Origin: Guillardia theta CCMP2712
Taxonomy: Eukaryota; Cryptophyceae; Pyrenomonadales; Geminigeraceae
Assembly (NCBI RefSeq): GCF_000315625.1
Contig: NW_005434504.1
Coordinates: 36,617 to 100,616 of the forward strand
Reading direction: 5' to 3'
Length of the DNA stretch: 64,000 nt
A program made the translations under genes and the position numbers. Position 1 is the first letter of the stretch; each line of letters starts with the position of its first letter. Shown one piece after another: positions 1 through 8,957 of this stretch. The notes under the pieces are model-generated. The model saw nothing but the letters and a program-made list of their open reading frames with translations, did not search any database and was not told the origin of the DNA.

Positions 1-357
1 CCCCCAACGAAAGTCAAACGGAGGGGTTCTCGGAAGTCGAAGTTCCGACCAGATTGGCCCTCGTTTTGTACCATATAAACGCTGCAATATTAAGTTGGTA
101 CCACAGATACTTCTAAAATTCGTACTTTTACTTTGGTTTGGCGTGGTGAGGTGTCCAAGCAACCAAATTCAAATCACCCTACCCCTCTTTGGCCCTGCGC
201 AGCAACGATTTTCCTAAGAGCGAGTACCCTCCCACACGCCTCCTCAAAGTAGGGTACTCCCATATGGCATGAAATGAAGGGACCCCTCAGGCCCTTCGAA
301 AAAAAAAAATATTGCCAATTTTTCCTATGAGCGCCCGGCCGGAAAAGCAACGCTATG
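1..357. other. unassigned left edge
   Basis: No convincing gene. It holds short GTACC-containing stretches and an A-run near 300. The string AATTCAAATCACCC near 166-180 recurs near 61081-61094, next to a retroelement ORF, so this may be a degraded mobile-element end. Confidence 0.3.
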
Positions 358-795
358 ATATGCCCAAAGGATGTCAATCAGGCCGATCCAAAGCAAAGAG
401 ACATAATCAGGACTTTTTGGAGAGATTTCCGATCAATTAGTACATGAACTGGTTTATAGGTAGAAAAACCCTGGATTTTCAACTCAATTTCCAGTTGAGT
501 TTCGACCTCGAAAAAAATCCTATACGTATAAATACGTTGCAAGTTTTTTCTTCCCGGCTTCTCTCCCATATCATTCTATACCTCCCCGCGACCCCTCGGC
601 TCAAGAGGCTCATAACCTGTTTCCACGGGCCCGGACGGCCCGCACGGGCCTGGAGCTCGCCGGAGAGGCCCGGAATATGCCCAAAGGATGTCAATCAGGC
701 CGATCCAAAGCAAAGAGACATAATCAGGACTTTTTGGAGAGATTTCCGATCAATCTGGTTTATAGGTAGAAAAACCCTGGATTTTCAACTCAATT
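358..795 (+). repeat. satellite repeat, left block (about 1.4 units)
   Basis: This matches the array at 42707-45100 in the same orientation. The unit contains a GC-rich palindromic stretch (GGGCCCGGACGGCCC) and a short dyad, AACTCAA-TTTCCAG-TTGAGTT. The first partial copy starts at about 358 with ATGCCCAAAGGATG, and the block holds one full dyad near 487-507. The second copy stops at 795 immediately after CAACTCAATT, and unrelated virus-like sequence starts at 796. Confidence 0.9.
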
Positions 796-2168
796 ATGAC
801 ATTCAGAGCATTTTCGAACATATCATGATCTTCCTGCTGCTTGTCCTTATCGACAGCCTCGTTGGGAGCTTCCTGCTGACTGTCATTATTAACAGCCTCC
901 TTGGGAGCTTCTTGCTTGTCCTTATTGACAGCCTCCTTGGGAGCTTCCTGCTGTTTGTCCTTATTGACAGTCTCCTTAAGAGCTTCCTGTTTGTCCTTAT
1001 TGACAACCTCCTTGGGAGCTTCCTGCTGTTTGTCCTTATTGACAGCCTCCTTGGGAGCTTCCTGTTTGTCCTTATTGACAGCCTCTTTGGGAGCTTCCTG
1101 CTGTTTGTCCTGATTGACAACCTCCTTGGGAGCTTCATGCTGTTTGTCCTTATTGACAGCCTCCTTGGGAACTTCCTGTTTGTCCTTATTGACAGCCTCT
1201 TTGGGAGCTTCCTGCTTGTCCTTATTGACAGCCTCTTTGGGAGCGTCCTGCTGCTTGCCCTGTTTGGTAGTACCCACAGAAGAAACAGCCTTCTGTTCCT
1301 TTAGCTTATTCTGCTTGTCTACCAATGCAGAGAAAACTTCACTTTCTTCGTCTTCTTCGTCGTCCTCACCCTCCTCATCTTCCTCATCCCCTTTCTCATC
1401 TTCTTTATCATCATCATCTTCCGACGAAGAATCTATAACCTCCATTTGCTTTTTGGATTGCTCTGTATCATCATTCGAAGACATGGCAACCTCGAGCGTT
1501 GATCCCACTGTCCGCTTAGGAATGTCCTTGATATAAACATCGTTGTGTTTGCGGAAGACTAATGAATTGACCAGAACATCAGGTTGCGACTTCATACACT
1601 GCTTCACGATATCGATGAGCACAGCATTACATGAGTCGTCAACCTGATTGGCATGCGAACTGCACAAAGAGAATGCAAAGAACTTCTTTACCTCGGTAGG
1701 ACTTTTCAGACTTTCCACATTGAATGACTTATCCTTTCTGGTAAGAGTTCGAGTCACCAATGCCATGGAACAGCCCTTGTATACTCTGTCGCCGTCGGAT
1801 GCGCACAGCAAGCAGCGAGCTTGGAATTCTTTCTCCTTGTACTTGTCAGGGTATGAAAGCTTCTTGATGTTATGCTTCACAGTAAAAGCAGCAGGCGGAA
1901 CCATGTCAAGACATGGAAGGCATTTCTCGGCGACTGAACTTCTCTTGACAAAGAACACATGATTGTGCTGCTTACTCTCTTCAGAAGATGTCACTGTCTT
2001 GAACCAATCCTTGAATTCCCACCCATAGCTAACACTAAAGGCTTCATCATACTGAATCTGTTCGGATGCAGTAAACATGACACCTTGAGACTCAAAGATG
2101 TCTGGGGCCTTTGTCCGTACACGGTGGGTAGCGGTAGCTTTCACCTTGGAGTTGTTCTTGGGTGACAT
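750..2168 (-). CDS. acidic, lysine/glutamate-repeat protein; 3' end replaced by satellite
   Basis: Unrecognised protein of 472 codons from the ATG at 2168; an upstream in-frame start at 2219 would be TTG. The first ~240 residues look globular and contain several cysteines (CLPCLD, RCLLCASDGD). They are followed by a Glu/Asp run, then about a dozen copies of a 12-13-residue repeat resembling QEAPKEAVNKDKQ (about nt 830-1250). The last ~15 codons are translated satellite, so the native C-terminus is missing beyond 796. Function unknown; the tail suggests a flexible, charged structural or host-interacting protein. Confidence 0.75.
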   Translation of the reverse strand: MSPKNNSKVKATATHRVRTKAPDIFESQGVMFTASEQIQYDEAFSVSYGWEFKDWFKTVTSSEESKQHNHVFFVKRSSVAEKCLPCLDMVPPAAFTVKHNIKKLSYPDKYKEKEFQARCLLCASDGDRVYKGCSMALVTRTLTRKDKSFNVESLKSPTEVKKFFAFSLCSSHANQVDDSCNAVLIDIVKQCMKSQPDVLVNSLVFRKHNDVYIKDIPKRTVGSTLEVAMSSNDDTEQSKKQMEVIDSSSEDDDDKEDEKGDEEDEEGEDDEEDEESEVFSALVDKQNKLKEQKAVSSVGTTKQGKQQDAPKEAVNKDKQEAPKEAVNKDKQEVPKEAVNKDKQHEAPKEVVNQDKQQEAPKEAVNKDKQEAPKEAVNKDKQQEAPKEVVNKDKQEALKETVNKDKQQEAPKEAVNKDKQEAPKEAVNNDSQQEAPNEAVDKDKQQEDHDMFENALNVIIELKIQGFSTYKPD

Positions 2169-2219
2169 TGCGTGGCGACGGATCGTGGTTGTGCCGCCAC
2201 CAGAAGAGATGGGGATCAA

Positions 2220-2382
2220 ATAGAGGGGCGGCCTTTCCCCCCTATTTTTTTTAAGAGGGGGGGGGTGGGTGGTAGTTTTTTTAAAAAATAACTCAATTTA
2301 AAAAAACACCCTACCCTACCCGATTTAAAAAAAATTAATCAAAATCACAGAAGGGTGTCTCTGACAGCAACTAACTCACATC
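2220..2382. promoter_or_regulatory. divergent intergenic region with TTTAAA/A-tracts
   Basis: It separates divergent genes at 2168(-) and 2383(+). It has a poly-G run and two TTTAAAAAAA stretches (about 2298 and 2331). The second lies ~45-50 nt before the ATG at 2383, within the range seen for TATA-like boxes elsewhere in the segment. Confidence 0.4.
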
Positions 2383-2928
2383 ATGCAAGAAGACAAGGAG
2401 AAGGATCTGTTCCAGCGCTTCACCAAGCTGTTCCTGGTAGGTGAAAACCTGAGAGACATGATGGTTTACATGTGTAATACCTGCACCTCTGATGTTCAAG
2501 ATCCGATAACCCATACCATCTGCATCTTCCTCTCCACCCCAGTGAGGATCAGCATCACAAAGATCGGTCTGGCTCCATTTCAGGGTTTCAACACGGCGAT
2601 ATTTCCCTTCTTTTGCATGCGAGAAGAGCAAAAACATCTTCTCCTCGAAATACTCCAATTTATGCAGGAGAACAGCAGGGCGACGCTTTCAACGCAGATG
2701 GGCGGGGGCGGGATGGCAACGCTGAAGCCCGACGGGCAACGCATCTACCTCGACACATCCGAAGTCATCTTCCAGTTCTTCCAGGCCACGAAGGAGTCCG
2801 AGAGGACGGGGATGAAAGCACATGTCAGGGACAAGGTCTGCAACATCATCCTTCAAAGGGTATGCAGCGCAGTTCATATCCCCCGGCGGACGCTGAACGA
2901 GATCATGGAGAGGGCAAGGGAATTGTGA
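2383..2928 (+). CDS. hypothetical protein, 181 aa
   Basis: Unrecognised. A compact, mostly helical, probably soluble protein with no signal peptide or clear membrane segment. Several cysteines are scattered in the first half (MCNTCTSD near residue 30). It starts at the first ATG after a TTTAAA-type tract. Its stop lies 30 nt from the stop of the convergent gene at 2959-3522, the tight packing typical of this segment. Confidence 0.65.
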   Translation: MQEDKEKDLFQRFTKLFLVGENLRDMMVYMCNTCTSDVQDPITHTICIFLSTPVRISITKIGLAPFQGFNTAIFPFFCMREEQKHLLLEILQFMQENSRATLSTQMGGGGMATLKPDGQRIYLDTSEVIFQFFQATKESERTGMKAHVRDKVCNIILQRVCSAVHIPRRTLNEIMERAREL

Positions 2929-2958
2929 ATCATTAAACGCTGTTTTATTCTTTTCACG

Positions 2959-3522
2959 TCACTCATCATCGTCATCCGACTCACGTCCACGCTTAGATGG
3001 CCTTCCAAGCTGCTTCCTCAGTACCTCAATCTCAAGCCTCTTCTTCTCGTTCTCGAGCTCAGCAGCCTCCTCATTGAGCTTGTACATCGCCAGCTTGTGA
3101 CGAAACTCACAAGACTGAGAAACTTGGGGAAGATACTTTTCCTGTGACTTGTGCCCATATATCATCAAGAAGTGGATCCAACCATCATTCTCCTTGATCT
3201 TCTCGGCGTCTTGAACATCCTTCTCCACTTGTTTGTTGATGAAGGTGACATCACTTTCGTTCAACAACCGAAACAGGGCATCCCAGATCACTCTGGCAGA
3301 CACGTACAAGACATCATTATCATGCATCTCATACACAAAGTCATCAGACTTTTCCGTCTCAATGATCTGCACAGTGAAGTCCACCAAGAACTCATCCAAC
3401 CTCTTGATGTTCTTAGAGCTTGGATCGATATGCTTCTTCAGCACATCATCGAGGTTGTATAGGGTGGGCCTCTGCAAAAGCACGTCACCGTCAGACTTTG
3501 GCAACCAAAAGGAGTGTGGCAT
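2959..3522 (-). CDS. hypothetical protein with C-terminal coiled coil, 187 aa
   Basis: Unrecognised. Start chosen at MPHSFW (ATG 3522) because a TATAAAA box at 3558-3564 sits 36 nt upstream; the longer frame to 3606 would put that box inside the gene. The N-terminal ~130 residues look globular. Residues ~145-170 form a charged helix (NEEAAELENEKKRLEIEVL), and the end is basic then acidic (KRGRESDDDDE), resembling a nuclear-localisation-type tail. Confidence 0.7.
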   Translation of the reverse strand: MPHSFWLPKSDGDVLLQRPTLYNLDDVLKKHIDPSSKNIKRLDEFLVDFTVQIIETEKSDDFVYEMHDNDVLYVSARVIWDALFRLLNESDVTFINKQVEKDVQDAEKIKENDGWIHFLMIYGHKSQEKYLPQVSQSCEFRHKLAMYKLNEEAAELENEKKRLEIEVLRKQLGRPSKRGRESDDDDE

Positions 3523-3557
3523 CCTCTTGTTGTGTTGGGCCGCCGAGCCACTCTCCG

Positions 3558-3564
3558 TTTTATA
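3558..3564 (-). promoter_or_regulatory. TATA-like box (TATAAAA)
   Basis: Sits 36 nt before the ATG at 3522 and supports that start over the longer frame. Confidence 0.6.
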
Positions 3565-3606
3565 CAACCCCGCTCCTACCCCACCTCCGCCAACGAAGCA
3601 GATCAT

Positions 3607-3886
3607 TTATCACCACCCTCACCCGTTAAATTACCGGGCTCTACCCCGTGAAACCACCCACCCACCCCTCTTTATCCCAATTTCCGCATTTAGGAAAAAA
3701 AAGAGGACTCGACCACCCACCCCTTGCAGAGGGGGTTTAGATTTAAATTAAATATACCCCCTGTCTGTACCTAATTACCACGGGTAATAAATACCACCCA
3801 CCCCCAATTAAAGCCATCCACGAACCTCCCGGTCCCCCCAATAAAAGCGGGGTGGGGGGAATTTCGCGCACCCCCAGCTTTCCCCC
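3607..3886. other. divergent intergenic region, C-rich
   Basis: No gene seen. Pyrimidine-rich CCACCCACCC stretches alternate with AT-rich ones. ATAAAAG at 3841-3847 lies 40 nt before the lipase-like ATG and is a likely promoter element. Confidence 0.4.
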
Positions 3887-5779
3887 ATGTGTGCCGCCAC
3901 GCTGCCACACAATCAATGGATCGTGCGCTATTCGCAGGTCGCGGCCTACGGCCACTGCGCCCTCCACTCCTACAACAGATCCCAGTTCCCCCTCCCCTCG
4001 TCCATCACCGTCGTGCAGGAATTCACCGTCGGACCGGTCACCGCGTTCGCCGCTCGCACCGCCGCCGATGACATCGTCATCTCTTTCGGCATCGACGAGG
4101 AGGAGGAGCGCAGCATGCTCCAGCACGGGGGACTGACTCAGCTCGCCTCCGTCTCACCCAAGTGGAGTGACAAGAGCATCAACGTCAAGGTCCACACGCC
4201 CGTCGCGGATCTGGCCCGTACCTTCATTCAATCTCCGGCGCTCGACGAGCTCTCCTCCTTCCTCCGCGCGCAACCCGCCGGCACCTTCGTCTTCACGGGA
4301 TTCTCCTTCGCGTGTAACGTCGCCGAGCTGGTCCACCTGTTCTACTGCAGATTCGGGAAGATTGGCCGCGAGCTCACCTGCGTCTTCTTCGGCCAGCCCT
4401 CCATCGGCACGATTATGTACGAGACCGTTCGCGGCGCTCACCTGCGGAGGCATTCCAATATCCCGATTCAGAAATCCATCAGCTTCTACCGCCACGATGA
4501 CAACATCGGTATACTGTTTACGGGAAAGGTGCGCGGAATCTTCTACCCCGACTTTGATAGCGGGAGCACTGGTATCATCCGAAGGTCCATGGAATTCGAC
4601 GGAAAGGTGCATGGCTACCCCCAGCACATCATCTCCACCGAAAGCAAGGAGGACATCCTTGGAGGGCACGACGTGGCCAAGTATCACGAGTGCATCTGTA
4701 AGATAGAAGCTTTGGGGGATGACCGGATCGATAATATCCCATACGAGAACAAGTACAACGCATGCTTCCAATCTGCCACCACCCTCGCGCAGGAGATCAG
4801 TGAGAAACTCCTGCTCAACCCCAAGCCGTTTGTCGAGCGCATTTTCCCCGTACGCGAACCTACAGAGTATTTCCTGGCCATCATGCATGGTAACAAGTGC
4901 ATAGACGACGGGCTCAACGACGGAGAGACGAAAGATATCATCAACAGGGCAGTCTCGCAGGACCTTACCAAGCCTTTCATGGGACTCGAGAACATCTCAC
5001 TGATGAAGAAATTCATCGACCATGTCGTATTCCTCATCGAGCGCAGCATGAAAAAGGAATCCCTCCCCTTTCCAAGCACTGTCCACAACGTTCGCGACCT
5101 TCCGGATTCGGACATCATCGCCATCTGCACCGCCATCGCCATCACGCAGGACGATCACATATTGAACTCCATCTTGCACCTGCATGTCTTTGATATCCGC
5201 CGCAAGGCCTGCGCCATAATGGCCCATCTCCGCCTGATAGTTGATATATGCAAGTTTGCCACCAACTGGAACGTCGAGTGCATCTGGAACCCCCACTTCC
5301 AGTTCGTCACCGACCTCGACAACTACCTGATGTCTTTCTCCAACTGGCAAGACAACATCAAGTACGAGCTCGACGATTTCAAGGCAGACAAGGATTTCTG
5401 GGAACAGCTCAAACTTTATTCCGACGATTCCCGCTGCCGCTACTACTTCTTCCTCTCGCAGGAGGTCTTGAGAACCGCCACCAAGTACCAGTTGCCCATA
5501 TGTGTGCGCAACCCCCTCCTGTTTTCCGAGTCGGAGATCGCGATGGAGGCGCTGCCAGCCCCGCCCGCCTCCTCTGCCGAGCCGAAGGTGCGCGAGAATC
5601 CATTCATCTTCACACCGAAGGACCTTCTCAAGGAGGAGACATTCTGGGATGACATGAAGAACTACGCGCACGAGAACAACATCGATTACAGGTCGATACA
5701 CATGCTCCGCCTCCTCTGCCGCTACATGGACAAGCACGATGTCGACATCTTTGTCTACCTCCCCCCTAGCGGTAACTGA
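3887..5779 (+). CDS. lipase class 3-like alpha/beta hydrolase with large C-terminal extension
   Basis: A 630-aa protein. Residues ~60-270 show the lipase-3 order of motifs. The nucleophile elbow is TGFSFACNVAEL with Ser140, in place of the usual GHSLGG. A strand FFGQPSIGTIMYE corresponds to the family's TFGxPRVGN. RHDDNIG (Asp204/205) matches RxxxxxDxVP, and GGHDVAKYHEC (His261) is in the place of the catalytic His. A triad Ser140-Asp-His261 is therefore plausible. Residues ~290-630 have no recognised domain and are mostly helical. No signal peptide is evident. A lipid or ester hydrolase acting on host membranes is inferred; the non-canonical elbow leaves open an inactive or non-lipase role. 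Confidence 0.65.
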   Translation: MCAATLPHNQWIVRYSQVAAYGHCALHSYNRSQFPLPSSITVVQEFTVGPVTAFAARTAADDIVISFGIDEEEERSMLQHGGLTQLASVSPKWSDKSINVKVHTPVADLARTFIQSPALDELSSFLRAQPAGTFVFTGFSFACNVAELVHLFYCRFGKIGRELTCVFFGQPSIGTIMYETVRGAHLRRHSNIPIQKSISFYRHDDNIGILFTGKVRGIFYPDFDSGSTGIIRRSMEFDGKVHGYPQHIISTESKEDILGGHDVAKYHECICKIEALGDDRIDNIPYENKYNACFQSATTLAQEISEKLLLNPKPFVERIFPVREPTEYFLAIMHGNKCIDDGLNDGETKDIINRAVSQDLTKPFMGLENISLMKKFIDHVVFLIERSMKKESLPFPSTVHNVRDLPDSDIIAICTAIAITQDDHILNSILHLHVFDIRRKACAIMAHLRLIVDICKFATNWNVECIWNPHFQFVTDLDNYLMSFSNWQDNIKYELDDFKADKDFWEQLKLYSDDSRCRYYFFLSQEVLRTATKYQLPICVRNPLLFSESEIAMEALPAPPASSAEPKVRENPFIFTPKDLLKEETFWDDMKNYAHENNIDYRSIHMLRLLCRYMDKHDVDIFVYLPPSGN

Positions 5780-5895
5780 ATAGAGTCTTTCAAGTAATAT
5801 ACGAAAAAAAGGAAGAAGGGGTGTGTTTCGTCCCCAGCGCTCCGCGGGGATAATTAGGCAAGACCAGGGACGGGAAAGTCCATAGAAAGCGAGGC

Positions 5896-6597
5896 ATGAT
5901 CTACCTCCTCCACCGCCTCTTCGAGGACAAGAGGCTGACCTGCGTCCTCTTGATGACCTGGATGGTGATGGTGCTGGCGATCTTCTCCGAGCTCGGGGTG
6001 ACGGACTCGAACTTCATGACACTAGGGCCAGGCGAGCACTCCAAGATCATGGGGGTGGAAATCAACAGCTGGTACAAGTGGAACTGCGTCGCCGTCTTCA
6101 CCTTCGTCTCGACCTCCATCAACGACTTTGTCGGCGACGCCATCTCCCCCTGGATCCAGAACACCATCCAGGACCACAAGACCAAGTTCCTCCCCTACTC
6201 GAAGTTCACCTGCATCATGATCACGCAGATCTGGGCGCTGTACTGCTGCGTCATGAACGTCTTCGCGCTCTTCGTCATGCTCTCCCAGGTCGATTTCCTC
6301 ATCATCCGCATCTGCGCCGACCTCCTCGTCAACATCTACACCAGCCTGCGGTTCATGAAGGGCAAGGTCGTCGACCCCGAGCGCTACGCCGCCTGGATGA
6401 GGGCCGAGGGACCGGGGCACGGCCAGTCCCACTGCTGCCACACCCCCGAGCCCGGTATTCTCCTCTCATCCATTGCCGTGAGACAGGAGCACGACGAGAA
6501 AGCTGCCGAAGACAAGCATGCCAACGAGACCGAAGAGCCCGAAAGGAGGGGGAAGAGCATGGACCGCCTGTTGGTTGATATTCACAAGCACCCTTAG
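5896..6597 (+). CDS. four-TM membrane protein, possible algal-virus family
   Basis: A 233-aa protein with hydrophobic segments near residues 13-33, 65-85, 105-128 and 130-150, then a hydrophilic, charged tail. The core NTIQDHKTKFLPYSKFTC followed by a hydrophobic stretch, and LGPGEHSKIMGVEI, remind me of a membrane protein conserved in large algal DNA viruses; this is recollection, not a search. The stop codon overlaps the stop of the convergent gene at 6594 (TTAG read as TAG on + and TAA on -). Function unknown; likely in a virion or host membrane. Confidence 0.65.
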   Translation: MIYLLHRLFEDKRLTCVLLMTWMVMVLAIFSELGVTDSNFMTLGPGEHSKIMGVEINSWYKWNCVAVFTFVSTSINDFVGDAISPWIQNTIQDHKTKFLPYSKFTCIMITQIWALYCCVMNVFALFVMLSQVDFLIIRICADLLVNIYTSLRFMKGKVVDPERYAAWMRAEGPGHGQSHCCHTPEPGILLSSIAVRQEHDEKAAEDKHANETEEPERRGKSMDRLLVDIHKHP

Positions 6598-7280
6598 CGG
6601 TACATTCCGTTTTGGTAGTCCCGGAAAGTCGAAGCCACGTCTTGAAGGTCCGAGCGGATCGCCGCCAGTGTGTTCATGTTCAAATCCATCGTGGTCTGAG
6701 TTGGGTCTATTGTAAGGGCTCTGATAATCTTATGATTAAGCTTGTCGTTTATCAGTAGATCCACAATTTTCTCTTTCATTCTTACGAGTGATTCTGTAAT
6801 CTTTTTCATATTATTTATCTCATCACTTAAGTTATTCAATCTAGCACGTATCACCTTCATAGTTTTCGATTTTTGGTGAATCATACTGGCGTGTGTGTGT
6901 TCACTACCCGTAAAACTCTGATTGTCCCATTTCTCTTCTGCTGACTCCATCATCCTTTCCAATACCAGAACTCTTTCCTTTAATTTCTTATTTTCCTCGT
7001 TTAAGGGAAACAAATTATCTACTTTTACATTTAAATTATCCACTTTACGCATGTACGCAGATTGCTTTTGTATCTCTTCTCTAACAAATGCCATCTGATT
7101 AGTGATCATTTGCAAATATGTTTTGGTTTTATCATGCATTATCACATCAATCTTTGCCTCCATGATTTGAATGATATCTTCCTTTAACTCATTCATCGCG
7201 CCTTTATCTAATTCACCTTCCGACTGGACATCAGATTCATAACCCCTCTCTGGAATCTCTGCACTCCCTGCCTCCGACAT
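6594..7280 (-). CDS. coiled-coil protein with shared C-terminal tail (228 aa)
   Basis: The N-terminus is acidic, followed by long heptad-rich helices (LNVKVDNLFPLNEENKKL). The last ~28 residues end in RDYQNGMYR, matching the tail of four other proteins of this segment (11007, 11288, 12342, 16125), which end in or contain aromatic-x(2,3)-G-[FMR]-[IVY]-R. The gene is much more AT-rich than its neighbours. A GCATAAAAG box at 7305-7313 precedes the ATG. Likely a filamentous structural or tegument-like protein; that role is inferred. Confidence 0.75.
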   Translation of the reverse strand: MSEAGSAEIPERGYESDVQSEGELDKGAMNELKEDIIQIMEAKIDVIMHDKTKTYLQMITNQMAFVREEIQKQSAYMRKVDNLNVKVDNLFPLNEENKKLKERVLVLERMMESAEEKWDNQSFTGSEHTHASMIHQKSKTMKVIRARLNNLSDEINNMKKITESLVRMKEKIVDLLINDKLNHKIIRALTIDPTQTTMDLNMNTLAAIRSDLQDVASTFRDYQNGMYR

Positions 7281-7304
7281 CCTTACCCAAAGAACCCCAA
7301 GGTA

Positions 7305-7313
7305 CTTTTATGC
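7305..7313 (-). promoter_or_regulatory. TATA-like box (CATAAAAG)
   Basis: Lies about 25-33 nt before the minus-strand ATG at 7280, back to back with the plus-strand box at 7353. Confidence 0.5.
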
Positions 7314-7352
7314 AAACCGATCGCGTACTTCACACGACGCCACGAAAAGATC

Positions 7353-7358
7353 TATATA
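7353..7358 (+). promoter_or_regulatory. TATA box (TATATA)
   Basis: Lies 27 nt before the ATG at 7385, favouring that start over the in-frame ATG at 7310. Confidence 0.5.
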
Positions 7359-7384
7359 CATCGGAAGCAAAACATCTTGTAGAT

Positions 7385-8098
7385 ATGGCCCCAAGCTTCA
7401 GCATCAGTGAGGAGGACGGGGAGGAGACGACGAAGCCCCCACCCGAAACACGCAACGACAGCCCCCTCCGCAAGAGCCCGATCCAATGTATCTTCGTGTT
7501 CCGGCGGCCGGTGATGCTATCCGACCGGATCATCAAGCTCATGACGGGGCCCTTCGCGCACGTGGATCTGTATGTTCATCGGGAGGAGAAGCCCAACGAC
7601 AGCCCGAGTCTCACCACTTTCATGGGGGAACACTTCAGCATGTCGGTGAACATGCGAAAGTCCTACAACAGCCGGGACTATGAGGGACTGCACCTTCGCC
7701 TCGACCCTGTAGAGAGCGCGAAGCTCTTCGATTACGCCATCGACCTGGTGGAACGCCGCGTGCCGTACAATTTTGCCGACCTGCTGTACCAACCGATGAA
7801 GGCCGTCCTCCCGGATAGCGGATTCTTTGAGGACGTCCCTAACGAAAGCTCCTTGCAGGTCAAAAAGGTCTTCTGCTCGCAGGCTTTCGTCCTAGCACTG
7901 CGCAACAGCCTGCACAACGACGACCTCGCCGGGGCACTCATCGACGAGAGCCCAATCCAGCGGAAGAAGCTGCTCTGGAGGCTGATCAGCGAAAACAGCC
8001 GGCTCTGCACCCCCAGTGACCTCTACCACATCCTCAGGCCGCACTGCAGGAGGGTGGACATGGACCGGCTCCGGCACGGCCACTTGTCCTACACATAA
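7385..8098 (+). CDS. permuted NlpC/P60 (papain-fold) cysteine enzyme-like protein
   Basis: A 237-aa protein from MAPSF; an ATG at 7310 would add 25 residues but lies upstream of the TATA box. GPFAHVDLYV gives a candidate catalytic His59, and KVFCSQAFVLAL gives Cys164. His before Cys is the order of the circularly permuted NlpC/P60 group (YiiX- and LRAT-like), whose members are amidases, peptidases or acyltransferases. The first ~35 residues are acidic and disordered. It could cut peptide or lipid amide bonds during entry or release, or modify a host lipid; the substrate is unknown. Its stop is 7 nt from the convergent gene's stop. Confidence 0.6.
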   Translation: MAPSFSISEEDGEETTKPPPETRNDSPLRKSPIQCIFVFRRPVMLSDRIIKLMTGPFAHVDLYVHREEKPNDSPSLTTFMGEHFSMSVNMRKSYNSRDYEGLHLRLDPVESAKLFDYAIDLVERRVPYNFADLLYQPMKAVLPDSGFFEDVPNESSLQVKKVFCSQAFVLALRNSLHNDDLAGALIDESPIQRKKLLWRLISENSRLCTPSDLYHILRPHCRRVDMDRLRHGHLSYT

Positions 8099-8105
8099 TA
8101 AACAT

Positions 8106-8828
8106 TTAAGAAATGCCCACGGTGTGGCTTCTGGACTCCATCAATATAGACAGCTTCACGTGGGATACTGAGCAGCAGAAGATGCTGTACCATCTCTGCA
8201 CGAGGGCGTCGTCTTCCTGGAAGAGCCTGCACAGCTGGTCGACCTCGTCTGTGTCCTGTCTCCCGACCCATACCCGCACCTGGTTTTTGACGATGTGCTC
8301 GATCTTACAACAAAACCACAAATAGAGGATGAAGGGGGAGAACTTCTGGTGCACCACAATCGAAAACGAATCCTTCCCCTGCCTTCCCACCTCCACACAC
8401 ATGTCCGACCTGGCTCCCGAGATGCTGCAGATGAACCACCCATTCTTGCGTCGTACGGGGGGTGCGGAACTCGTCATCACCTCCAAGCAGAGACGATATA
8501 GCTTGTCCTTCCCCTGTGTCTGCAGCGTCTCCACCATGGCTTGCACAGTCTTGATGTCACTCATCACCTGTTGCACCCCTGTATGGACTTTGATTGCCCA
8601 TGCATCGGCGTTCTCCTTGCACTGCGAAAAGTACCGCTTGTACTGGTTGTCGTCCCCGATGACCTCAAAGGCCTTGTTGCAGCAGTAATCCTTGAAGTGT
8701 TCATATGTGCTAAGACATGAGGTAGACTCCCGAAGCTCATCCTCCACCGCCACATCCTTCGTCGCACCCACGATGCCGCGCAGCTCCGATACAAAATCGG
8801 ACGCACTCATCTGAGGCCGACCCGGCAT
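8106..8828 (-). CDS. hypothetical protein, 240 aa
   Basis: Unrecognised. The N-terminal half is helical with several cysteines (ESTSCLSTYEHFKDYCCNKAF). The C-terminal half is mixed (WFICSISGARSDMCVEVGRQ). No membrane segment or signal peptide. A TTTTAAAAAA tract at about 8870-8880 lies ~42 nt upstream and is shared with the divergent gene at 8958. Confidence 0.65.
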   Translation of the reverse strand: MPGRPQMSASDFVSELRGIVGATKDVAVEDELRESTSCLSTYEHFKDYCCNKAFEVIGDDNQYKRYFSQCKENADAWAIKVHTGVQQVMSDIKTVQAMVETLQTQGKDKLYRLCLEVMTSSAPPVRRKNGWFICSISGARSDMCVEVGRQGKDSFSIVVHQKFSPFILYLWFCCKIEHIVKNQVRVWVGRQDTDEVDQLCRLFQEDDALVQRWYSIFCCSVSHVKLSILMESRSHTVGIS

Positions 8829-8957
8829 TGATTACCCCACGGTTGCCGTTGAGCCCCGCGACCGTTTTTTTTTTAAAAAAAATTCAAATTCCCCCTCGAG
8901 ACCCTATTTTAAAAAAGAGGGTCGCCGCCGACCGTACCCTCACACCACACACCACGC
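8829..8957. promoter_or_regulatory. bidirectional promoter region
   Basis: It lies between two divergent genes and carries T-run/A-run TTTTAAAAAA (about 8870) and TTTTAAAAAAG (about 8909). Each is ~42-50 nt from the ATG it would serve. Confidence 0.45.

Noticed and set aside
901-1536. Leu/Ser-rich frames opposite the Lys/Glu repeat gene
   Set aside because: Antisense shadows of the repeat-rich gene at 750-2168; low-complexity translation only.
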